From NCBI RefSeq assembly GCF_020614395.1, contig NZ_CP085324.1, positions 186,001 through 250,000 on the forward strand: a stretch of 64,000 nt of DNA, written 5' to 3'. The notes below the pieces were generated by a model. The model had not been told where the DNA came from. It made no database searches and worked only from the letters and a program-made list of their open reading frames with translations. Positions 35,253 to 42,150 of the stretch are shown here, piece by piece. This DNA comes from Salarchaeum japonicum (lineage in GTDB: Archaea; Halobacteriota; Halobacteria; Halobacteriales; Halobacteriaceae). The position numbers were made by a program, and so were the translations under genes. Position 1 is the first letter of the stretch. Each line of letters starts with the position of its first letter.

Positions 35253-35993
35253 ATGGACTCCCCCCGAACTGCGGCGTTCGTCGGTACCGTCGGCGGCGCG
35301 GGCACCACCCGCGCGTGCCTCGAAACCGGCGCACGCCTCGCCGCCGCCGACCGCGACACGCTCGTCCTCGACCTCGACTTCGACACGCAGGGCCTCGCCC
35401 GCCACGTCCGCGGCGACATCGACGCCGACGCGACGATGCTCCTCACCGACCCCGACGCCGCGCTCGCGGACGCCCGCTACGACCATGCGCTGGACGCTCC
35501 GGGCCGACTCGCGCTCGTCCCCGCCCACGCGCCGTTCGGCCGCGTCGCCGCCGCCAAGACGGTGGACGCCGCCCGACGGCTCCGCGGTATTCTCGACGCC
35601 GCGCGCCGCGACTTCGACCACGTCATCCTCGACACGCCCCCGGTCGCCTCTAACCCCGCCGTCGCCGCGGTGACGGACGCCGACCGCGTCGCGCTAGTCT
35701 TCCCCGGAACGCCGCGCGGCACCGACGCCACCGCCCGCGAACGCGGCCGCCTCGCCGACGTTGGCGCGAGCGCCGACGCCCTCGTCGCCACCCGAACCAC
35801 GCCGGACGCCGCGCCGCCGGACGCCGACCACGCGCTCCCCGACCTCGCGGACGAACCGGTCGCCGCCGCCGCCACGCCCGGCACGACCGCCGCACGCGCG
35901 ACGGGACTGCTCGCCGAACGGCTGTTCGACCTCGACCTCGACCGCGAAGAACCAGCTGGACGACTGGACGCGCTCCGCCGCCGGCTACCGTAA
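35253..35993 (+). CDS. ParA/MinD-like protein with degenerate Walker A
   Basis: A 246-residue SIMIBI-class protein. The expected deviant Walker A (KGGxGKT) reads GTVGGAGTTRAC, lacking both the signature lysine and the P-loop lysine, although the Walker A' DLDFDTQGLARHV and Walker B-like HVILDTPPVAS are well kept. It may bind nucleotide weakly or act as a non-hydrolysing partner. The second half is alanine-rich. I recall similar GGAGTTR proteins in other haloarchaea, so this is probably a family trait. It faces an uncharacterised gene whose stop overlaps by nine bases, with tfb and a canonical MinD-like ATPase nearby. Confidence 0.78.
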   Translation: MDSPRTAAFVGTVGGAGTTRACLETGARLAAADRDTLVLDLDFDTQGLARHVRGDIDADATMLLTDPDAALADARYDHALDAPGRLALVPAHAPFGRVAAAKTVDAARRLRGILDAARRDFDHVILDTPPVASNPAVAAVTDADRVALVFPGTPRGTDATARERGRLADVGASADALVATRTTPDAAPPDADHALPDLADEPVAAAATPGTTAARATGLLAERLFDLDLDREEPAGRLDALRRRLP

Positions 35994-36431
35994 GAATTCG
36001 CCGTCCACGACCGCTCGCGCGCCCGGGAGCGGGTCGTGGGCCTCGACGAACGCGCCGAGCGCGAATTCGTGTTCGCCCGCGCCGGTCAGCGCGAGCGCGT
36101 CCGACCGCGACAGTTCGCCGGCGAGCCAGTCCGCCACGACGTCGCGTGCGAGCGGCGACAGCGGCGTGAGGCCGTCCACGCCGAGCAGGTGGAGGGCTTT
36201 CGCGCCCGCGACCGGCGCGACCCCGGCGGCGCGCGCGGCGGATTCGACGCTCCCCCCGTCGTAGTAGGTTTCGAGTAGTACCGCCGCGGTCGGGGCGTCA
36301 CACGGCAGGTCGGGCGCGAACTCGCGGAGGCGGTCGGGGAGCGCGCGCTCCGTCCCGTCCACGGTCGTCGGCCCGCGCGCTCGCTGGCTCGCCGTCACCT
36401 CCAGTCCCGCCGCGATGTCCGACAGCGCCAT
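35985..36431 (-). CDS. Uncharacterised haloarchaeal protein beside the ParA-like gene
   Basis: A 148-residue protein beginning MALSDIAAGLEVTASQRARG. Residues ~45-110 look like a helix-turn-helix-rich helical bundle (PTAAVLLETYYDGGSVESAA, VAPVAGAKALHLLGVDG, LARDVVADWLAGELSRSDA). Function unknown; possibly DNA binding. It overlaps the 3' end of the ParA-like gene by nine bases and shares an upstream gap with tfb, so it is divergently transcribed from the TFB gene. Confidence 0.7.
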   Translation of the reverse strand: MALSDIAAGLEVTASQRARGPTTVDGTERALPDRLREFAPDLPCDAPTAAVLLETYYDGGSVESAARAAGVAPVAGAKALHLLGVDGLTPLSPLARDVVADWLAGELSRSDALALTGAGEHEFALGAFVEAHDPLPGARAVVDGEFLR

Positions 36432-36569
36432 ACAACCACTCACCACGCCTTTCCTACATAACACTTACTCGGGAAAATACGGCGGCAGCGCCGACGCTCG
36501 CGGGAACGTTACGGTTACCGGGACGTTCCGTCCGCCGATTCCGGGTTCGACCCCCCGATTCCTCGTTCG

Positions 36570-36577
36570 TTTAAATA
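36570..36577 (+). promoter_or_regulatory. TATA box of the TFB gene
   Basis: TTTAAATA centred 30 bases before the ATG at 36603, one of the clearest consensus promoters in the window. Confidence 0.65.
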
Positions 36578-36602
36578 CTCGTGTGGGGCCAAGCGTGGAG
36601 TG

Positions 36603-37433
36603 ATGAGTCGAAGTTGCCCCGAATGTCAGGGTTCGCTCGCCACCGAACGCATCGAGACCGTCTGCACCGACTGCGGGCTGGTCGTCGCGGACGACCCCCT
36701 CGACCGCGGCCCGGAGTGGCGGGCGTGCGACGCCGACGACCGCGAACGCACCGGCGCGCCGCTCACGCGCTCCCGGCACGACCGCGGTCTCTCCACCGAA
36801 ATCGGCCGCAGCACGCGCGTGAAGGGACGAAAGCGCCGCCGGCTCGCGCGGATGCGCCGCCAGCACGACCGCGCCCGCATCGCGTCCAAGACTGACCGGA
36901 ACAAGGTGTACGCGTTCACGGAGATTCGCCGCGTCGTCTCCCAGCTGTCGCTCCCGTACAGCGTCCGCGACCAGGCGTGCGCGCTGTTCTCGTCCGCGCA
37001 GGACGAGTCCCTCCTGCGCGGCCGGAGCCTGGAAGGGTTCGCCGCCGCGGCCGTCTACGCCGTCTGCCGGACGAACAACGTCGCGCGCACCGTCGGTGAG
37101 GTCGTCGCCGTCGCGCGCGCCGACCGGAGCGAACTCCGCGCCGCCTACGCCGCCATGAACCGCGACCTCGGCCTCCCCGTCGGCCCCATCGACCCCCGCG
37201 AGTACCTCCCGCGGTTCGCCACCGAACTCGACCTCCCGCCCGCGCTCGAACGCCGCGCCCGCGGCCTCCTCGACGACCTCGCGGTCGGCGGGAAGAACCC
37301 GAGCGGCGTCGCCGCCGCCTGCCTGTACGCCGCCGCGCGCGACACCGACCACGCCGTCACGCAGGCCGACGCCGCCGAAGTCGCGGACGTGACGCCCGTC
37401 ACCCTCCGCAGCACCTACCGCGCACTCGACTGA
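36603..37433 (+). CDS. tfb: Transcription initiation factor IIB paralogue (short TFB)
   Basis: A 276-residue TFB. The zinc ribbon has C5, C8, C21, C24 (CPEC and CTDCG). The B-reader/linker region DRGPEWRACDADDRERTGAP is followed by two cyclin-like repeats (about residues 100-185 and 195-276; ALFSSAQDESLLRGRSLEGF; YLPRFATELDLPPALERRA). It is shorter than the ~320-residue general TFBs. Haloarchaea carry many TFB paralogues that redirect RNA polymerase, and this one sits in the ParA/MinD cluster. Its 3' end overlaps the convergent MinD-like gene by 19 bases. Confidence 0.92.
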   Translation: MSRSCPECQGSLATERIETVCTDCGLVVADDPLDRGPEWRACDADDRERTGAPLTRSRHDRGLSTEIGRSTRVKGRKRRRLARMRRQHDRARIASKTDRNKVYAFTEIRRVVSQLSLPYSVRDQACALFSSAQDESLLRGRSLEGFAAAAVYAVCRTNNVARTVGEVVAVARADRSELRAAYAAMNRDLGLPVGPIDPREYLPRFATELDLPPALERRARGLLDDLAVGGKNPSGVAAACLYAAARDTDHAVTQADAAEVADVTPVTLRSTYRALD

Positions 37434-38077
37434 ACTCGCGACGCGAGGCGACCGAACGCCTCGCTCGCGTCCGAATCCGGCCGCGCCAGCACCACGGGCA
37501 GGCCCCGCCCGCCCGCGACCGCCACCGCTCGCCGTTCCGGTATCCACACCACCGGCCCGCCGAACGCGCGCTCGTACGGCTCTCCCGGCTCTTCTCCCGT
37601 CGTTCGGTTGAGCGCCACGGCGGCGAGGCCGGCGTCGAGTTCCCGCGCGAGTTCCCGGGTTCTGAGCGCGTCCGCGAGCGCGGCCGGCGCGGGCGTCGTC
37701 ACGACAACGCAGGCGTCCGCCGCGGCGAGCGGCGCGCCCACGGCCGCGTTCAATCCCGCCGGACAGTCCACCACCACGTCGCCGTACTCGTCTTCGACCG
37801 CCGCGAGCGCGGCCTCGATGCGCCCGAGGTCGCAGGCTCGCGCGCCCGAGAGCGACCGCCCGCAGGGCAGAATCCGCACCGGGCCGTCCTCGCGCACGGC
37901 CTCGACGGCGCTCGCGCGGCCGGCGAGCACGTCGTGGAAGTCGGGGCCGCGCGCCGTCGGCAGGTCGGCCATCGCGAGGTCGCCGTCCACGACCACCGCG
38001 TCGCGGAGCGCCGCGAGGTTGAACGCCGTCGTGGACTTCCCGACGCCGCCCTTTCCGCCGCAGACCGCGAGAATCAC
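37415..38077 (-). CDS. MinD/ParA-type ATPase
   Basis: A 220-residue deviant Walker ATPase: MILAVCGGKGGVGKSTTAFN at the very N terminus, Walker A' VVVDGDLAMADLPTA, switch/Walker B VVVDCPAGLNAAVG and an ADACVVVTTPAPAALADA signature typical of MinD-like proteins. Likely membrane- or protein-associated positioning factor. The GTG start overlaps the stop of the upstream gene (GTGA), indicating coupling in the four-gene operon 39640 to 37415. It contrasts with the degenerate ParA-like protein 1.4 kb away. Confidence 0.88.
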   Translation of the reverse strand: MILAVCGGKGGVGKSTTAFNLAALRDAVVVDGDLAMADLPTARGPDFHDVLAGRASAVEAVREDGPVRILPCGRSLSGARACDLGRIEAALAAVEDEYGDVVVDCPAGLNAAVGAPLAAADACVVVTTPAPAALADALRTRELARELDAGLAAVALNRTTGEEPGEPYERAFGGPVVWIPERRAVAVAGGRGLPVVLARPDSDASEAFGRLASRVQSSAR

Positions 38078-38532
38078 GCGTCCTCCCGGAGCCGCGCCGC
38101 ACGCTCCAGGGCCGCACGCTCTCCGTCGGTCGGCCGGCCCCGGCGTTCCAGGTCGTCCAGCCACGCCGTCACCGCCGCCGGAACCGCGGGTTCGACCGCG
38201 TCGCGCGGCGGCCGCGGGTCGGAGAGGTCGCGCACCGGGTCGAGCGCCCCGGACGAGGGCTGTCGCTCGATTGATTCGACGCGAACGGGGGTCGGGCCGG
38301 GCGGCGCGGGCGTGGCGTACCCGACGCCGCGGCGCTCGCCGGGCGCGAGCACGCCCTCGTAGCCCGACTCGCTCCACCCCTCGTCCGGCACGCCGTTCGT
38401 CCGCGGCGGCCACACCGGCCCGTCGAGCAGGTTCGTCACGCGGACGCCGCGCTCGCGCGCCGCGTCGTTCTCGACGAGCACCGCGACGAGCGTCACACCT
38501 CCCGATTCCGTCGTTCGCGCGTCGTACTCCAT
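38074..38532 (-). CDS. Uncharacterised haloarchaeal protein in MinD operon
   Basis: A 152-residue protein. The first ~85 residues are beta-rich (MEYDARTTESGGVTLVAVLV, ERGVRVTNLLDGPVWPPR, GVLAPGERRGVGYATPAPPG), resembling an immunoglobulin-like or CARDB-type fold. The C terminus is helical (VTAWLDDLERRGRPTDGERA). Function unknown. Coupled downstream to the MinD-like ATPase by a one-codon overlap, so the two products probably act together. Confidence 0.72.
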   Translation of the reverse strand: MEYDARTTESGGVTLVAVLVENDAARERGVRVTNLLDGPVWPPRTNGVPDEGWSESGYEGVLAPGERRGVGYATPAPPGPTPVRVESIERQPSSGALDPVRDLSDPRPPRDAVEPAVPAAVTAWLDDLERRGRPTDGERAALERAARLREDA

Positions 38533-38564
38533 ACCGGCCGCTGGCCGCGGATTCGTACTTGAAC

Positions 38565-39305
38565 TTAGAGGAGAATCACGGGCGCGTCGAGGCACGCCGC
38601 GGCCTGCCCCGGGTGGCGGAACGGGCCGTCCTCCACGAGAACTGGTGCGGAGAGTCGCGCGGCCCGCGCGGCGGCGAGCGCGTTCGGGTTCCAGTCGGGA
38701 ACCGCGGCGCGGGCGCGTTCGACGAGCGGTCGCGCGCGCTCGGCGAGCGCCCGGGTTCGCCGCTCGGGATGGTTTCGGCGCGCGTCCGCCCGCCGCAACC
38801 CCCGCTCGCGCCGGTCGCGCTCGCGGCGTAACCAGGCTTCCGCGGCGTCGAGGCGCTGTTCGGCGGCGACGCGCTCCGTCTCTGCGTCGGTGAGTTCGAG
38901 GGTCGCCCGGCGGAGGTCAGCCGCGGCCGCGTCGGTGTCCGCGTCGAGGTCGCGGAGGGCTTCGAGGCGGCCGCTCGCGCGCTCCACGCGCTCCCGCAGC
39001 GCGACTACGTCCGCCGTCGCCGCCGCGACCGCGCGCCGTTCTGCCGTTGCGTCCGTCGGCGGCCGCCCCGATTCGGGTTCGAGGTCGCGCGAGGCCGCGA
39101 CCGCCGCCAACGCGTCCGTGCTCGGCGGGTCGGCGGGCGCGGCGATGTGGCCGACGTGGCGGTGCGCGGGCCCGGGACGGCGGCAGACGACCAGTTCGCC
39201 GTCCGGGTCGCGTATCGCCGCGAGAAGCTGATGCGGGTCGATGTCGCGGCCGCGGAGGTCGAGCGCCCGCCCGCTCGCGCGAACGCCCGCGACGGCGAGC
39301 CTCAC
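38565..39305 (-). CDS. Coiled-coil protein in MinD operon
   Basis: A 246-residue protein with a short N-terminal folded part (MRLAVAGVRASGRALDLRGR, PDGELVVCRRPGPAHRHVGH) and a long helical region (about residues 75-195) rich in Arg, Ala and Glu (DVVALRERVERASGRLEALRD; LELTDAETERVAAEQRLD), probably a coiled coil. A hydrophobic C terminus CLDAPVILL ends it. The GTG start overlaps the preceding stop in GTGA. Function unknown. Confidence 0.72.
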   Translation of the reverse strand: MRLAVAGVRASGRALDLRGRDIDPHQLLAAIRDPDGELVVCRRPGPAHRHVGHIAAPADPPSTDALAAVAASRDLEPESGRPPTDATAERRAVAAATADVVALRERVERASGRLEALRDLDADTDAAAADLRRATLELTDAETERVAAEQRLDAAEAWLRRERDRRERGLRRADARRNHPERRTRALAERARPLVERARAAVPDWNPNALAAARAARLSAPVLVEDGPFRHPGQAAACLDAPVILL

Positions 39306-39640
39306 AGCTCCGCGTCCCGCATCGCGTCCGTCTCCGGATGCCCGGTTCCGGCGCGAAACTTCGCGTACGGCGTGCTCGCGGACGCCCGGGATTCGTAGGC
39401 GTCGGCGGCGTTCCGGACGCGTTCGGGCGCGTCCCGGAACTCGTTCCAGGGGCTGGTGCGTTCGACCTGCACGTCGCCGGCGTGTTTCGCGCGGAGGCGG
39501 AGCGCGAGGAACGCCCCGAGTTCGGTCTCCGCGAACAGCGCGGCGCGTCCGAACCGCCGCACGACCGTCTCGTCGTACGTCCCGCACATCGTCCGGAGCG
39601 TCTGTCGCGCCTCCCGCGAGTACGTCACCACGAGCAACAC
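39302..39640 (-). CDS. Small uncharacterised protein, first gene of MinD operon
   Basis: A 112-residue basic/acidic mixed protein starting GTG (LLVVTYSREARQTLRTMCGTY) with a helical centre ETVVRRFGRAALFAETELGAF and a polar C terminus. No family is recognised. It is the promoter-proximal gene: a TATA-like box lies 26 bases upstream, and its stop overlaps the start of the coiled-coil gene, giving four coupled genes ending with the MinD-like ATPase. Confidence 0.7.
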   Translation of the reverse strand: MLLVVTYSREARQTLRTMCGTYDETVVRRFGRAALFAETELGAFLALRLRAKHAGDVQVERTSPWNEFRDAPERVRNAADAYESRASASTPYAKFRAGTGHPETDAMRDAEL

Positions 39641-39661
39641 TAACTTCGATACTCGAATAGA

Positions 39662-39670
39662 GTTAAAATA
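39662..39670 (-). promoter_or_regulatory. TATA box of the four-gene MinD operon
   Basis: TATTTTAAC on the minus strand, centred ~26 bases before the GTG start at 39640, supporting a leaderless GTG start. Confidence 0.5.
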
Positions 39671-39675
39671 AGTTC

Positions 39676-39957
39676 CTATCCGACGTGTTCGAGGTCGAAT
39701 TCGACCTCGTCCGCGTCGAGCAGGCCGCGAACGCGCTCGCGAGCTTCTGCCGCCGATTCCGCGACGACCACGAGCCCGTCCGCGCGCGCGTCACCGCGCG
39801 CCCGGTACGCCGCCAGGTCGGACTCGGGTTCGAACTCCGTCGCGTACGTCCGGAGCACGCCCAGCACGCGCGCTTCCATCCCCTCCAGGTCGATGTCGCC
39901 GTCCTCGTACGCGGACAGGGCGTCCTCCACGTTCCGGAGCGCGCTGATTCTGTCCAT
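39676..39957 (-). CDS. Small acidic protein co-transcribed with mcm
   Basis: A 93-residue protein MDRISALRNVEDALSAYEDG, then DLEGMEARVLGVLRTYATEF and a C-terminal part VVVAESAAEARERVRGLLD that resembles a small alpha/beta fold. Function unknown. Its ATG overlaps the mcm stop codon by one base, so it is the second gene of an mcm operon and may relate to replication. Confidence 0.7.
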   Translation of the reverse strand: MDRISALRNVEDALSAYEDGDIDLEGMEARVLGVLRTYATEFEPESDLAAYRARGDARADGLVVVAESAAEARERVRGLLDADEVEFDLEHVG

Positions 39958-42050
39958 CAGGTAGTGCGGAGGTGGCCCTGGCTCGGCTGGTACACCTCGC
40001 CCTTCTGCTTGAGCTTCTCTATCTCGTGTTCGGCCTTCGACGCCTCCATCCCGACCTCCTCCGCGCGGTCGAGCACTTCCTCGATGGGCGCGCCCTCCTC
40101 GAACTCCTCCTGAATCTCGCCGATGATGCTCCGGATGTTCTTCACGCGGTCGCGCTGGGTCTTCGACCGCCCCGTCTCCACCACGTCCGCGTCGAACTCG
40201 CCCGTCTCCGGGTCGACGCCGATGTCCTGCAGGCAGGAGCGGACGATTTCGATGACGCGCTCGGCGTCCTCTTGCGTCACCTCGTCCGCCAGCCGAACGC
40301 GCGCGGACGCCTCTGCGAGCCGCACGAGCGCCTCCAACTGCCGGGCGGTCACGGGCACGGGCGCGTCCTCGCCCTGCCCCTCGGCGCGGAGGTCGACGTA
40401 GAAGTCCTCGATGGCCTGCCGTGCCTCCTCCGTCATCGTCGGGTAGACGTTCCGCCGCGAGTACGCGACGTACTTCCGGAGGAGTTCGGGGTCGACCGCG
40501 GGCGCGACCTCCTCCGTCTGCTCCTCGACTTCCGCTTCGCTGAACTCGCTCGACGCCACCTTCGAGCGCTGCGTGTTCAGTTCGCCCGCGTAGTTCGTCT
40601 GGAGGATGTGGCGCGCGAGCCGCGAGTCTTCCTCGGGGTCGGGCTTGTCCGTCACCGTGAAGATGAGGTCGAACCGCGACACCAACGCGGGTTCGAGGTC
40701 GATCTGCTCCCCGATGGGTTCGTACTGGTCGAACCGCCCGTACTTCGGGTTCGCCGCGCCCAAGAGACTGCAGCGCGACTTGAGCGTGGCGTTGATACCC
40801 GCTTTCGACACCGAAATCTGCTGCTGTTCGAGCGCCTCGTGCATCGCGGAGCGGTCGTCAGCCGCCATCTTGTCCAGTTCGTCCACCGCCGCGATACCCT
40901 GGTCGGCGAGCACGAGCGCGCCCGCCTCCAGCGTCCACTGCTGGCCGTCACCGAAGTCGTCGCGGACGGCGGCCGCGGTGAGACCCGCCGAACTACTGCC
41001 CTTCCCGGACGTGTACACCGACCGCGGCGCGATGTGCCGGATGTAGGAGAGCAGCTGACTCTTTCCGGTTCCGGGGTCTCCGATGAGGAGCATGTGGAGG
41101 TCGCCGCGGATGCGGGAGCCGTCCGGGAGGTGTTTGGTGACGCCGGAGAAGAGCTGGAGGAGCATCGCGAGTTTGGCCTGTCGGTGGCCGTAGATGGAGG
41201 GCGCGATGGAGTCCACCATCGTCTCGTAGATGTCGGGGTCTTGGGAGATTTCGATGATGTCCTCCTTGTCCTCCTCGTTGATTTCCATGTCCTCGAACTC
41301 CTCGTCCTCGATTTCGATGAACGACCCCTCCATGTAGTGGTCGAAGACGGGGGAGTCGTTCTCGGTGTTCGAGTCGTCGAGGCGGAGGACGCCGGTGGCG
41401 GTGACGTGGTCGCCGGCGGTCACGCGGCCCGGGATGTCGTCCTCGATGTGCACGTCGATGGCCTGCGGCGTCTCCCCGCCGCTGAGGCCTTCCGGGCTCT
41501 CCTGGATGCGGAGTTTCTGGCTGTCCACGAACTCGGACTTCTCCGAGTCGAGCTGGAAGGGGCCCTGGCGTTCGCAGGACTCGCACTGGTAGGGCTCCTG
41601 GAAGCCGCCGTCGCCCTGCGGGACGTGCTGTTCGCTCCCGCAGCGCTGACAGACGAACACGGCGGTCTGGATTTTCGGTTTCACGTCCGTCGCCTTCCGA
41701 ACGATTCCCTGCACGGCGACGAACGTGTTCATGTGTTCGGCGCGCAGACGCCGAATCTCCGTGGACTCGCCGAGGTTGCGGACGCGGACGTGCGCCTGGC
41801 CGAGCGACACGTCGATGGGGAGGTCGTAGACCCGGAGGGCTTCCTCCGCGGCCTCCTGGAGCTGGTCGGGGTGGCGGACGAAGTCCTCCGCGAAGTCCGG
41901 GTCGAACTGGTAGAGGTCGTCCCAGTCGACCACGAGTGACTTCTTGTCCCGCGGGTACTGCCGCGCGAGCGCGCCGACCTCGTCGCTGTAGTACCGACGG
42001 AAGAACGTCTCGAAGCGCTCCGTGAGTTCCTGGTCCTGGGACTGCGCCAT
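39957..42050 (-). CDS. mcm: Minichromosome maintenance helicase MCM
   Basis: The replicative 3'-5' DNA helicase, a homohexamer. 697 residues: N-terminal domain with a zinc ribbon at C134/C137 and C156/C159 (CQRC, CESC), the AAA+ core with Walker A GDPGTGKSQLL (about residues 318-328), Walker B AAVDELDKM and the arginine finger SRFDLIFTV, and a C-terminal winged helix (residues ~620-697). No intein interrupts it. It is followed by a coupled 93-residue gene. Divergent from the secreted nuclease-like gene. Confidence 0.97.
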   Translation of the reverse strand: MAQSQDQELTERFETFFRRYYSDEVGALARQYPRDKKSLVVDWDDLYQFDPDFAEDFVRHPDQLQEAAEEALRVYDLPIDVSLGQAHVRVRNLGESTEIRRLRAEHMNTFVAVQGIVRKATDVKPKIQTAVFVCQRCGSEQHVPQGDGGFQEPYQCESCERQGPFQLDSEKSEFVDSQKLRIQESPEGLSGGETPQAIDVHIEDDIPGRVTAGDHVTATGVLRLDDSNTENDSPVFDHYMEGSFIEIEDEEFEDMEINEEDKEDIIEISQDPDIYETMVDSIAPSIYGHRQAKLAMLLQLFSGVTKHLPDGSRIRGDLHMLLIGDPGTGKSQLLSYIRHIAPRSVYTSGKGSSSAGLTAAAVRDDFGDGQQWTLEAGALVLADQGIAAVDELDKMAADDRSAMHEALEQQQISVSKAGINATLKSRCSLLGAANPKYGRFDQYEPIGEQIDLEPALVSRFDLIFTVTDKPDPEEDSRLARHILQTNYAGELNTQRSKVASSEFSEAEVEEQTEEVAPAVDPELLRKYVAYSRRNVYPTMTEEARQAIEDFYVDLRAEGQGEDAPVPVTARQLEALVRLAEASARVRLADEVTQEDAERVIEIVRSCLQDIGVDPETGEFDADVVETGRSKTQRDRVKNIRSIIGEIQEEFEEGAPIEEVLDRAEEVGMEASKAEHEIEKLKQKGEVYQPSQGHLRTT

Positions 42051-42150
42051 TCTCTCCGAGGTAGGGCGTACTCGCGTAAGAACCTTCCCAACACCCCGAC
42101 TATATAGACCTCATAGGTATCTTTTTCCGACCATTTCGTCAGTGGTCGAT

